64,000 bases of DNA from Haplomitrium mnioides (Eukaryota > Marchantiophyta > Haplomitriopsida > Calobryales), in NCBI GenBank assembly GCA_049999725.1, contig JBNGIS010035630.1, forward strand, positions 1 through 64,000, given 5' to 3'. Below the pieces are notes generated by a model. The model worked only from the letters and a program-made list of their open reading frames with translations, searched no databases and was not told the origin of the DNA. Of this stretch, positions 1 to 11,166 are shown in pieces (the first letter of the stretch is position 1; each line of letters starts with the position of its first letter). The position numbers and the translations under genes are program-made.

Positions 1-380
1 AAATCCGACGTCCGATGTCTGAAGTTCAAAGGATCCCGCGGATTGGCGAGTCCGAAGAATTCCACGGACTCCTCCGAAGTGCCACGTTTCCGATGTCCGA
101 AGGATCCCGTCGATTGGCGAGTCTGAAGAATTCTACGAACTCCTCCAAAGTGTCATGTTTCCGATGTTCAAAGTCCGAAGGATTCCGCAGACTGGTGAGT
201 CTGAAGAATTTTGCAGACTCCTCCAAAGTGCCATGTTTTCGATGTTCGAAGTCTGAAGGATTCCACAGACTCGCGAGTCCGAAGAATTCCGCGGACTCCT
301 CCGAAGTGCCATGTTTCCGAAGTTTGAAATTCGAGATCGGGGCCGCCAGCGGTGTCATCGCTGTCTGTGAAGGAGCCAGG
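1..380. repeat. LTR-type tandem repeat, 71-78 bp units
   Basis: At least four degenerate units begin near positions 51, 122, 200 and 278, each containing CCGAAGAATTC, a GGACTCCTCCGAAGTGCCA segment and TTTCCGATGT. The same wording in the same direction fills 62,861-64,000 and, in a variant form, the LTRs of the gypsy element at 27,016-40,569. I infer this is the inner repeat section of a gypsy LTR cut by the window edge. Open frames here exist on both strands because of the repetition and are not genes. Confidence 0.8.
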
Positions 381-2102
381 GCACATGTCGCAACAAATAT
401 GATTGTCACGCTAAAAAAAGGAAAAGACAAAGGAAAAGGTATGTCCTCTCAAACGCCAATTGTCGGAGCTAAAGATGTCAGATTTGCGTGAAATTAGTCT
501 TGTTAGAAAGAGGGCAACAAAACCCAGCTTTAAGTGCCCATTTCATACTCTGAATCTAGAAAAGCCCCTCGCGGGCAGTGTGAAAAGGCGGGGTACACCC
601 CTCAGCCGTCAGATAAGGGAAACAGGGACCATAAAGGAAGGCCAGTGATGAAACGTCAAGGTTGGGGGAGGGGAAACAAGCATGTGGTATAGAATACCTC
701 ACTTTGAAGCTCCAGGAACTGAATATTTTTTGTCAAGAGAGAGCAGCAGGCTACGGAGGAAGGAGTGAAGGTGAGACCTTGGGTGAAGTGGGTGTACTCA
801 TGTAGGAGGACCATCATAGCATGGAGGTGGACTAAGGAGGTGCTGGGAATAGCTAAGCAAGAGTCTCTAGAGGCTTAGACTACTCAGGTGGACTCATTCT
901 TGAAGGCATACCAACATTTGGAGGTGGACCAATACTTGGAGGAGAGGAGAACTCTTTCGGCTTGTATTTCGTGAGAGGCAGCCATGGGGGGATCCTGGTG
1001 TCGTCTTGGCTTTCGTTTGTGTAGGTGATCAGTCCCAGAAGCATTAGGAGAGTGGTGCTGGTGTTACCTTCTTGTAGAGAAAGGGGAGGAGTGGCCACAT
1101 TAGTGCATGTGCACTGTGGGGAAGATCCAGCCAAATCTCAGGTGCAGTGGGTGGTCCAGTAGCTGGGAGGGTTGTCTTTCAGAGGTGGAAGTTAAATAAG
1201 ACCTCTTCCGAGCATTAGGAAGTAAATTCAAGGCTTTTAGCGATGAAAGTTGAGAAACTATCTGGACGGGGTGTGTGAGTGGGGAGAGATGGTGCAGAGT
1301 GGATAATGTTTTTGGTGTTGTTGTGCTTGCAAAATCAGGGCTCATATTCGGAACACATACTCTAAAACTTTGTCTAGAACTTCAACGAATAGGGGATTGT
1401 GTTGGGATGGATAAGGCAGATCACAAGGGAGAATTCGGGCTGGTTTGGGTGAAAACGAGGCTACACTACTTACAACGCTGGTCGGGTTGGAGTGTTGGTG
1501 ACAACTTGCTGCACAATAGTGGGGGGAATGATGTAAAGTGAAATAAGGAGAGAGGAAGATAGTTTGTACGTGCTAAGGGAGGCCAATAGGTTAGGTTCAA
1601 CGCTTAGATTGTACTTTCTATTTTTTGGGGAGGCTAAATCAGATAGCTCTTCTTTGTTTGGGTGTTGGAGTAGCTGGCCCCATTGGCATTTTAGTGATTG
1701 GAAGAGTGATTATTAGTTAGTCTTGGTTGTTTTACGACGCAGCCGGTAGGAGAGAGCTGCAAGTCCATTCCTGAGTAATAATTGTATGCACCCCTCTTTA
1801 TAGGAGATGACATTGAATATCTGTAACTGGATTGCATCAAGTGTAGTATTGGTGTGTGCCCAAAATTGTTTGGGTTGTGGTTGCTCTGTGTGTATGGTGG
1901 AGACAAATACAGACTTGTCTTTTGCTTGGTTGGGTTGAGAGGAGTGTGGAAATACAAGGTGAAAAGTTCAGGATTGCTAAGATCTGAATTTGCTAGCAAA
2001 GGTTCCAAGGCCGTCTCATGAAAGAACCAGGTAATTCTTTGTCCCCCCTTTCCTTTAAAATAGCATCAATTGGGTGTCAAGAAAGGAGGGAGGGGCATGA
2101 CA
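381..2102 (+). mobile_element. 3' part of a Ty3/gypsy LTR (plus orientation)
   Basis: From about 620 onward this stretch follows the downstream half of the LTR of the gypsy element at 8,188: the same block with GGTGGAAGTTAA and CTCTTCCGAG occurs near 1,180-1,215 and again near 10,250. The right end reads AGGGGCATGACA and stops at 2,102, matching the CA-ended GGGGCAGACA terminus of the other LTR. No primer-binding-site-like sequence follows, so I read it as a 3' or solo LTR whose flank (TATTC) is the copia remnant to the right. The join between the repeats at 1-380 and this part is not resolved; they may be two different LTRs. Open reading frames inside are incidental. Confidence 0.65.
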
Positions 2103-2919
2103 TATTCTCATCTCGATTATACAAGAAGCTAGCCCTTCTAAAATTTCTGCCTCGATATCTAGACCAGGTATTAACACAAGGTCTTCGTGTTGAAATTGGT
2201 ATAGGACCCCTCTGTTCCTAAACTGTTGATATCATCCATTATTAGATTGTCTATCTATCCTCCCCCTAAAAATACCACGACCCTTTTTATTGGTCTTATT
2301 TTCTGTTCTAGTGTGTTTCAGGTCTCAAAGGAGGGGTAGAACTCCCTAGTGGTCACTTCTTAGCATTTTCAAGGAGTAAGGTCTGGTGTTTCTCTGCAAA
2401 GAGCATATATGCAATTAGTTCTGAATATCTCGCAAAATTCATATTGCAATATTGAGATGCCAGAACTAGATTGGTAGCATGAAAAAAAGATCGTGTTTTG
2501 TCAATTTGTTCTTCATCTGTAATCGGTTGACCACAATTAGATAATTGAGATACAATGCAAAAAAGTTTGCTATTGTAGCTTGCAACTGTTGGATAATCTT
2601 GAACTCTAAGATTAATCCAGTTGTGTCTTGCAGACGGTAAGGATATTATTCTCATATGATCAAACCGTAGTTTGAGATCATCCCATAGCATCTTAGGATT
2701 GTAATAATTTATATATTGGGTTTTTAATGAATTAGCCAGATAATGACATATGAGAATCAATGCCCTGGCCTTGTCTTTTAAAGTAGATCCTTCATCAATT
2801 ATAATGGCATCCTAGAGATCTTTGGATGTAAGATGAGCTTCAACATCTAAAGACCAGGTCAAATAATTTGACCCATCAATAGATAAAGCCTGAAAAAGTG
2901 GTTTCTCCATGGTGTTCAT
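2103..2919 (-). pseudogene. Ty1/copia gag remnant (copy B)
   Basis: The minus strand starts at an ATG at 2,919 and reads a typical plant copia GAG (UBN2-like): an N-terminal segment with LDGSNYLTWSLDV-type wording (here SIDGSNYLTWSLDVEAHL), then LWDDLKLRFDH, ARHNWINLRVQDY and SQLSNCGQPITDEEQI. One in-frame TAG lies near 2,812. The uninterrupted part covers 2,353-2,760 and stops at 2,353. The sequence left of this to 2,103 still aligns loosely with the post-gag region of the better copia copy at 41,160-42,093, then ends at the gypsy LTR, which therefore inserted into, or recombined with, this copy. Protease, integrase and RT are absent. GAG would form virus-like particles; this copy cannot be complete. 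Confidence 0.85.
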
Positions 2920-3196
2920 ATCTAGATAAGTGAAATTGGATTCATTGTTTCAAGTAATACTGAAAATGAACTGAATATGCTAAACTTGTATTTGTTCTTG
3001 TGCAAAAAAAAGAATAGAAAATTTGGGATTAAAAAGAACTTAATATGCCCAAATGTATAGAGTTGCTTCCCTGTAATTGTTTGGTGTAGATCAGATTGAT
3101 CTTGAAAATTGTGTCATGTTGATAGAGACATGTTCTTCATCTTCACATGATCGCTACAACTATTGCCTTCTTTGCAAATTGGCAAAGTTGATACAG
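2920..3196. other. Unassigned AT-rich sequence
   Basis: Sequence upstream of the copia gag start. I would expect a copia leader and 5' LTR here but do not recognise an LTR end or the usual initiator-Met primer site. No gene seen. Confidence 0.5.
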
Positions 3197-3379
3197 CTAG
3201 GCTATCAAAATTATTGTGCCACCAGCCTCTTGAAGCTTCTTTTCTGCAAGCTTCAAGAAAAATATGGTTTTCACCCCCAACGGTTGACTAGGAAGATCAC
3301 CCTTGCCTAACACCTGAAAGAATCTATGGTGCAGGACATCCAACAACAGGGCTGCCTTCTCCCCATTTTTCTTGATCAT
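3197..3379 (-). pseudogene. RPL27A: 60S ribosomal protein L27a (uL15) C-terminal fragment
   Basis: The minus-strand frame from 3,379 to the stop at 3,197 gives 60 residues that follow the C-terminal half of eukaryotic ribosomal protein L27a/uL15: LLLDVLHHRFFQVLGKGDLP corresponds to the family's PLIDVTQFGYFKVLGKG-type segment, and LAEKKLQEAGGTIILIA corresponds to the conserved AEKKIKEAGGAVVLTA tail. The reading ends in a stop exactly where the family's C terminus lies. The N-terminal half (the basic, histidine- and glycine-rich part) is not found upstream; stops occur immediately before 3,379 in this frame. uL15 is a structural protein of the large subunit. Here it is a truncated relic, either a processed copy or a fragment carried by a transposon; no poly(A) tract or intron junction is visible to decide. 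The ATG at 3,379 is internal, not the native start. Confidence 0.85.
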
Positions 3380-3984
3380 TTAGTGCCATCATAAAGCAAT
3401 GTTTGAAGTCATCAAAGAAATATGAATGCTTAGATCAAATCAAACAAATATAAACAATTTGCATTGCGTTAGTTATTGAAGGAGATGTCATGTTCTCAAG
3501 CTTCAATCAGTGGAGTAGAGAATCAAATTGAAGAAAAGTAGCGCTACTGCAAGATGAAATGCTCCACAAGCAATGCTTCGAGAGCAAAAATTGAAATGAT
3601 GTCATCACTCTTTTCCTTGATTGTTCACATCTACATATCGTCGTTAATCTTTAGCAAAACAAAAACGTGTTGCTTGCAAGAAAAACAAAATCTGCCCTAA
3701 TTGATCTATGAGTGCCTCCTGAATCATATTCAACCCCTCTTGCAATGTTTTTCTTTTGTTAAATTAGAAATTAGAAATGTGATTGGTTTAAAAAAAAGTC
3801 AGAAATTTTGCTATCGAGATGATAATGTGCTAGATCTTCATAGCACATTAGCTCATGGTCTCAATCTCTCAACAACCCTTCTCATTATCTCTATGAGCCA
3901 CACATATATAGTGGAGGCTATGAAACTACCATAACTTCTTTAGCTAGAATAATATAATTTAAGTAACTAGAGCAAAGCTTTAAT
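3380..3984. other. Unassigned sequence between RPL27A fragment and satellite
   Basis: AT-rich sequence without a recognisable domain on either strand. A 77-codon plus frame (3,701-3,934) shows no family resemblance. The first satellite-like wording begins near 3,985. Confidence 0.4.
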
Positions 3985-6900
3985 TGGGGTTATAACAAGC
4001 TTCAAAATCTATGATGATAAAGCAAAAGCAACACACTATGGAAAAATAATAACATAAGGTAGTTCTATGCCACTCAAAGAAAGAACATGAGCTTCATAGT
4101 GTGCAATCACATCACACTATAAAAGCAATAGACTATAAAAAAAGAACAATATAGGGTTGTTTTTTGCGACTCTAAAGAAACCTTATTAGCTTCACAATAT
4201 GCAATCAAATTGTGAAACCAAAATGTTTGTGGCATAAGAATACAGTAGTATTGCTATTTGCCATTCAATGCAACATAATAGACTTTACAATATGTAATTA
4301 CATAGAAAAAACACTAGGATCTTGAAAAAGAACCAATTGAGGTAGCTCTTTGACACTAAAAAAAGGAGTATAAGCTTGAGGAAGTGTAAAGATGAAGTGA
4401 AAGCAACATGTTCTTGCAGAAGAACCAAGTACGCTAGCTCTTTGCAACTTTGGGGAACAGTATGAGCTTTTCAATCTCTCATGATATAGTAAAAGCACTA
4501 GGCTATGGAAAAAAATTGAAATAATAAAGATCTTTGATACTAAAAGAAACAATATGAGCTTCACCAATAGTAGGTTGTAGAAATAGAAGAAAGTAGCATA
4601 GTTTTTGGTTTTCAAAAGAAACACATGTGTAATCATAAAGTGAAACCAAAAAGCTTGTGGCATAAGAATAAAGTAGTATTGTTCTTTGCTAGTGAAAGCA
4701 ACATCATGGGTTTAAGGATGTGTAATACATAGTAAAAGCACTAGGATCTTGAAAAAGAACCAAGTGAGGTAGTTCTTTGCCACTCAAAAAAAGAGTATCA
4801 CCTTGAGTATGTGTATAGACATTGTGAAAGCAATATGCTTTGCAAAAGAACCAAGTACACAAGCTCTTTGCAGCTAAGAGAAACACCATAGCTTCACAAT
4901 ATGTGATGATATAGTGAAAGCAACATGCTATGGAAAAATAATGAAATAAGGTAGCTCCTTGCCACTCAAAGAAACAATATGAGCTTCACCACGTGTAATC
5001 ACATTGTAAAAGGGATTGGCTATAGAAAATTAGCGAAGTAGAGTAGCTCTTTGCTACTCGGAAGAAAATTATGAGCTTCACTATGTGTATTCATACAGTA
5101 AAACCAAGTACACTATGGGAGAAGAATAAAGTAGTATTGCTAGTTGCCACTCAAAGCAACATAATAGGCTTTACAATGTGTAGGAACATAGGAAAAGCAA
5201 TATGTTATTGAAACATAGCCAAGTGAGGTAACTTTCTGCCACTGAAAAAAAGTGCATGAGCTTGGGGGTGTGTAAAAACATAGTGAGAGAAATAGGTTTT
5301 CGGAGAAGAACCGAGTTTGCTAGCTCTTTGCAGCTCAGCGAAATAGTATGAGCTTCACAATGTGTGATGATATAGTGAAAGCAACAAGCTATGAAACAAT
5401 AATGAAATATGGTAGCTCTTTGCCACTAAAAAAACAATTTGAGCTTCACCATATGTAGTCACATTGTATAAGCATTATGCTATAGAAAAAGAACAATGTA
5501 GGGTTGCTTTTTGGTACTAAGAAGAAACAGTTTGAGCTTCACAATTTGTAGTCATATAGTAAAACAAAAACAAATGTGGCACAAGAATGAAACAACTATT
5601 TTCCCCTTAAAGCAACATGATGGGCTTTTTGATGTGTATTACATAGTAAAAGCACTTAGCTCGTGAAAAAGAACCAAGAGGGGGAGCACTTTGCCTTTCA
5701 AAAAAAAGAGTGAAAGCTTGAGGATGAGTAAAGACATAGTGAAAGCAATAGGTTGTCGCAAAAGAACCAGGTATGTTTGCTCTTTGCAACTCGGAGAAAC
5801 TGTATGAGCTTCACTATCTCTAATGATATAGTGAAAGCAACAAGCTATGGAAAAATGCAATAAGGTAGCTCTTTGCCACTCAAAGAAACAATATGAGCTT
5901 TACCAAGTGTAATCACATTGTAAAACCAATAGGCTATAGAAAAAGAATAAAATAGGGTTGTTTTTCTACTCACAAGAAACACTATGAGCTTGAAGATGTG
6001 TAGGTATTTAGTAAAACAAAAACGGTTGTGGCATAAGAATAAAATCGCAATTCTTTTTTCCACTCAAAGCAACATTTTGAACTTTAAAGGGTGTAATTAC
6101 ATAGTTATAAAACTAGGCTATTGAAAAAGAACTAAGGTAGCTCTTTGCCACTTTGAAATAGAGTATAAGCTTTTGGATGTGTAAAGACATAGTGAAAGCA
6201 ATAGGGTTTCACATAATAACCAAGTATTTTAGCTCTTTGCAACTTAGAGAAACAATATGAGCTTCACAATCTCTAATGATATAGTAAAAGAAAGAGGCAG
6301 TGGAAGAATAATAAAATATAGTGTCTCTTTGGCAATCAAAGAAACAACATGAGATTCACAATGTGTAGTCACATTGTAAAAGAAAAAGAGTATAGAAAAA
6401 CAAAAAAATAAGGTTGTTTTTTGCTTCTCTTAAGAAACACTGTAAGCTTCAATGTGTGCAATTACATTGTAAAACAAAAGTAGTTGTGGTATAACAATAA
6501 AGCAATATTGTTTCTTGCCACTCAAAGCAACATTATGGGCTTTAAGGTCTGGAATTGCATGGCAAAAGTACTAGGCTCTTGAAAACAAACCAAGTGAGGT
6601 AGCTTCTTGCCACTCTAAAAAAGAGAATGAGCTTTTGGATGTGTGAAAGCATTGTAAAAGCAATAGGTTCAAGAGTAGAACCATGTACGCTAGCTCTTTG
6701 CAACTCATAGAAACAGTATGAGCTTTAGAGTTTGTGATGATATAGTAAAAGAAACACACTATGGAAAAATAATGAAAAAGGTAGCTTTTTTCCATTCAAA
6801 GAAACATTATGAGCTTTACCATGTGTAGTCACATTGTAAAAGCAATAGGCTATTCAAAAAGAAAAAAAAAGGGTTTCTTTTTGCTACTTGAAAGAAACAC

Positions 6901-8187
6901 TTTAAGCTTTACGATGTGTATTCATGAACTAAAACCAAAAAAGTTGTGGCAAAAGAAAGAAGTAGTATTGCTATTGGCCACTCAAAGCAAAATAATGAGC
7001 TATGCTATGTGCAATTACATAGTAAAAGCAACATGCTCTTGAAAACAAACCAAGTGAGGTAGCTCCTTGCCACTCGAAAAAAGGATTAAGAGCTAGGGGA
7101 TGTGTAAACACATAGTAAAAGAAATTGGTTCTTGCAAGAAAACCAAATATGCTATTTTTTTGCAATTCGGAGAACTAGTATGAGCTTCAAAATATGTGAT
7201 GATATAGTAAAAGAAACAAGCTATAAAAAGATAATTAAATCACGTAGCTCTTTGCCCTTTAAAAAAACAAAATGAGCTTCACCACGTGTAATCACAATGT
7301 AAAAGAAATAGGCTATAGAAAAAAACAAAGTAGGGTAGTTTTTTGCTACTCGGAAAAAACAATTTGAGCTTTATGATGTGTACTCATATAGTAAAAGCAC
7401 TAGACTCTTGAAAATGAACGAAGTGAGGTAGCTTTTTGCAACTCAAAACAAGAGTTTGAGCTTGAGGATGTTTAAAGACATAGTGAAAGCTATAGGTTCT
7501 CATAGAAGAACCAACTAAGCTAGCTCTTTGCAACTTAGAGAAATAGTATGAGCTTTACAATCTTTGACAATATAGTAAAAGCAACACGCTATGGGAAACT
7601 AATGAAAGAAGGTAGCTCTTTGCCACTCACAGAAACAATATGAGCTCCACCATGTGTATTTACATTGTAAAAGCGCAAGGTTTTAGAAAGAAAACAAAGT
7701 AGGGTAGCTTATTGTTGCTCAAAAGAAGCACTATGATCTTCATGATGTGTACTCATATAGTAAAATAAAAGAGGTTGTGGCATAAAAATACAGAAGTGTT
7801 GCAATTTTCCACTCAAAGCAACATGATGGGTCTTATGGTGTGTAATTACATAGTAAAAGCACTAGGCTCTTGAAAAAGAATCAAGGTAGCTCTTTGCCAC
7901 TCAAAAAATGGGTATGAGCTTGACGATGTGTAAAGATGTAGTGAAAGTAATAGGTCTTTTGAGAAAAGTCAAATACCCTAGCTTTTTGCAAGCTCGCAAA
8001 AATAGTATGAGTTTCACAATCTGTGATGATGTAGTAAAAGCAACGAGCAATGGAAAAACAATAAAATAAGCATCTCTTTGCCACTCAAAGAAACAATATG
8101 AGCTCCACATGCAATCACATTATAAAAGCAACAGGCTATAGCAAAAGAACAAAGTAGGGTTGCTTTCGCTACTTAGAAGAAACAATA
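3985..8187 (+). repeat. Higher-order satellite array, block 1 (~458-bp unit of five ~91-bp monomers)
   Basis: About nine higher-order units. Each monomer carries a TTTGCCACTCAAAG-like box, then ATGAGCTTCAC or a variant, then TGTGTAATCA..ATAGTAAAA. Five monomer types alternate and can be told apart by their start: GGTTGTGGCATAAGAAT; CACTAGGCTCTTG; CAATAGGTTCTCG with AACTCGGAGAAAC; CAACAAGCTATGGAAAAAT; and CAATAGGCTATAG with AACAAAGTAGGG. The type-1 marker recurs at 4,667, 5,125, 5,585, 6,037, 6,495 and 6,955 (spacing 452-460); one unit near 7,390 lost its type-1 monomer. Units are visibly diverged. Short minus-strand open frames repeat through the array and are by-products of the repetition. 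The array is cut at 8,187 by a gypsy insertion and resumes at 19,837. Confidence 0.95.
8183..8187. repeat. Left target-site duplication of E1 (CAATA)
   Basis: CAATA directly precedes the TGTCAGC start of the LTR. The right-hand partner at 19,837-19,841 is TAGTA. The intact satellite reads CACTA at this place and continues TGAGCTTCAC; the right flank continues CTAGCTTTG, so the satellite register is kept if both pentamers are counted as one duplicated site. The two differ by transitions only. Confidence 0.7.
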
Positions 8188-11007
8188 TGTCAGCCAATGG
8201 AACAGGAGCTAATCCGGATTACAAGGGACCAGAAGCAACAACAACAATATTTCTCCATTCTAAAGTGGTAAGATAATCTGGAAGCAACAGAATAACTCTA
8301 ATCGGAAGCTATGAACAGGTTACTTCATTTTCTCGACCCAAAGTAGTGGAATCAGACTCATATTGTGAAGGAAGGAGGCAAAAGTCGAAGGTCTGAGTGC
8401 CACAAAATCCTAATAGGATAGGACCGAAAGAGCAAAGGTAATTAGGAGAGTAGAGGAGAATCGCAAGGGAGCATCAGGAAGAGGAGACCACAAGACGGAT
8501 TTCAAGGAAGGTTGCGCGTTAGCAAGGCATGGAAGAAAGCACTAACTAGAGAATTAGGATCGCTCAGCAAGTCTGAAGGGAGGATTCAAAGTAGGGGACA
8601 AGGGCGACAGCCATCAGGGAGCAACGACCACACCAGAGATCGAGGGACGCCTCTTTCTCCAGGTAAAAATGGATGTTTTCCCACAGTCCGAAGTCTTATC
8701 ACGAGAGCAGGGGTGGAAGTCTGAAGCAGGTATCGGAAGTAGGTCGTCAGAAGGCACACACAGACAAATGGGAGGTGGCGGGTCCCCGTAGGGCTCAATG
8801 GGACTCCACCTTCCTAAGTGAGGAGCCCACTTAAAGAGGTTCCGTTTGGCCTTCTGATCTGAGAATTTTGGTTAAGAGGGTTACGAATGACCTCCCTAAC
8901 TGGAGCGCCCACTTAAGAGGGATTCATTGGGGGATCCAACCGGAAGAATAGGGAGTGACGAAATAGCAATCTATCAAAGATCTGGCGCTCTTCGGAATCC
9001 AGTCAACTTCGAAAGGAAGGTCAACTATGGAGTCAGACGGGGAGAAGGTCAACCGCAACATTCCAACTTCCCGATTGAAAACAGTGTTGGACGGCGCTCT
9101 TCGGAACCCAGTCAACTTCGAAAAGGAGCTGTTGACAATCTAACTTTCCACCAGCAGACGGCGGCGGATGACGTGGAGTCTTGCTTCGGAATCGCCCTAC
9201 GGACTTAGCCTTCTTCGAATTCATCGGATTCAGGGACCTGGGCTCTTTGGATTATTCTTTCGCCCTATCCAAGAACTCCATCTTCGGATCTCCTTCAGCC
9301 TTACAACGTTGGATGTTTCTCCAACTGCAACTAACTCTATTGTGGATCTAAATGACGTAGCGACATCGGCTTGATCATCATTAGGGTCATCCGAAAACTA
9401 CTTCGGAATATGCGACTTCAGGGACGCTGAGCTCGACTCTTTGGATTGAAAGCTAGAATCTACGCCAAGCTGCCCAAGGTCGGATCTACACCAGGATTAG
9501 GATCCCATAAGACAGCCTTCGCCAATATTCGACCAGGTTTCCAGCTTTTGCGCCAAGTCTAGCGGACCAATCCTCGCTAGAGGCATCTCCCTCGGATTCA
9601 ATGGAACTTCGGAATGACAGTTAGAGACTTCAGACTAACTTCTTCAGTTGGTCCTTGCTCGTATCGACCAGGTGTCACCGCATCCCAAGACCATTGCTCA
9701 ACAGGATTAACTACCAGAAGCGAGGGAAACAAGAAGGCTTCAGAAAGGTGAGTGTGGGGGGTATAAATGGATCGACTACGATGTTTTGGGGGTCGATTGT
9801 GGATGCAAGCTTGCAAGTCGTGAGAACGACAACAGAAAGGGAGACACACGAGGGAGGGAGGGCAAAATTCTTGAGGCTTCACTTGAAGCGGGTGGAGGTG
9901 GATTGGAGGGGCGATGGGAATCGCTAGGCGGGGAGCTTTAGAGGCTCAGGCAATCCAGGTGTACTTATCACTACAGGTGGACCAGCATCGAAGGTGGACC
10001 GATGCTTGAAAGAGGAAGTCTGGGCTGTTCTGAAATCGGAGGGGATACTAAAGTGGGATCTTTTGGATTCTCTGAGTGTAGTCTGTGCAGGAGCAACAAT
10101 CTCAAGAAAGTTTAGAGGGCGTTTCTGGTTTATTCTCTCAAAGGAAGCCAACAAGGAGTAGCTGCATTCGTACCCGCACACGGTGTAGAAGATCCAGCAA
10201 AGCTTTGGGGTGGAATGGGTGGCCAACAGTCGAGAGGATAGTCTTCCAGAGGTGGAAGTTAAACAAGACCTCTTCCGAGCCTGAGGAAGTAAATTCATGG
10301 CTTCTCACAAGGCAAGTTAAAAAACTATCTAGAGAAGGGTGCGTGAGTAGAAGTGGGAAGTGTGATTAGAATATTGGAAGTCTAGAGGAAGGTCGTAATT
10401 GCTCAAGTCGAGATTGGGAGTCAAAGGAATGCGATAAAGATTGGATCTTGGGAAAGTCAGATGAGCTGCATCGGGAAGGGAGAAATAAAGTGTTGAGAGT
10501 TCATGCTTGTGTTGTAGAGGTCGTCCCAAGGCAAAGGATCAAGTGGCGGAGTGTACCGTGTGTGTGTGTTCGTGGGTTAGTGAGTTTTGTCTTTTGTTGT
10601 TGTTTCTTGAAATGACACTTCGAATACGGAGTAAACAAGATCTCAGCTTAGCAGGAAGTTAAAAATCAGTCTTAGAGGAGGAGTCAGTACCGTGGACAGA
10701 TTCCCTGTATAATTCAGATATCAAGGCTAGAGCCTATATTGTAAAACTTTGAGTTTGGATCCTATTTCATATCCCTGAAATCCACTTCAAAATTTGATCA
10801 GAGAAGCTTTTGAGGTGTAGATGAATGTTTGAATGAAGAATTGAATAAGGAGAAGGGGCTGTTAGGTGAGGAGGAACAACCTTAAGGTCTCAAAGCGATA
10901 ACTTGTGACGGGTTCATCTCATAGAAGAACCTAAACCCCGTATATGAATGCCCTTTCCTTCTGAAGAACAGTCTTTGGAGGTTAAAGCCCGAAGGAGGGG
11001 GCAGACA
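8188..11007 (+). repeat. 5' LTR of E1
   Basis: Begins TGTCAGCC and ends GGGGCAGACA, i.e. TG..CA with the imperfect inverted ends TGTC/GACA. Length 2,820 bp. It matches 16,990-19,836 along its whole length; the best stretch for comparison is 8,560-8,700 against 17,360-17,520. Inside, the motif GTCAACTTCG and its neighbours recur (8,990-9,130), echoing in reverse the tandem repeats of other LTRs in the window. Open frames inside are not genes. Confidence 0.93.
9762..9768 (+). promoter_or_regulatory. Candidate TATA box of the E1 5' LTR
   Basis: TATAAAT in the context GGGGGTATAAATGGATCGAC, 1,575 bp into the LTR, is kept in the 3' LTR at 18,564-18,570 while neighbouring bases have drifted. This would put the U3/R boundary near 9,795. 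Conservation between two diverged LTR copies is the main support. Confidence 0.6.
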
Positions 11008-11016
11008 TACATTTTT

Positions 11017-11033
11017 TGGGGCTAGAAGAAGGG
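11017..11033 (+). other. Primer-binding site of E1
   Basis: TGGGGCTAGAAGAAGGG lies ten bases after the 5' LTR. The relatives show TGGCACTAGAAGGAGGG (60,152-60,168, minus) and TGGTGCTAGAATGAGG (52,893-52,909, minus) at the same distance, so this is the reverse-transcription primer site. TGG pairs with the tRNA CCA end; the central AGAAG resembles a leucine-tRNA complement, but the tRNA is not settled. Confidence 0.7.
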
Positions 11034-11166
11034 CCAAGGTTTGCAAAAACCTGAGACCAATCCGAAGCCAAGATATCACTTTGTGCACGAGGGACCTCAA
11101 ATCTGTTAAGAAAGAGTGGCGGAAGGCGGAGGCTTGTGGGTGGAAGTGCCCTTGACCAGGGTGGGG

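Noticed and set aside
4298-8110. Recurrent minus-strand frames rich in F, Y and H in the satellite
   Set aside because: Each repeats with the 458-bp unit and differs by frameshifts between units; no start context or domain.
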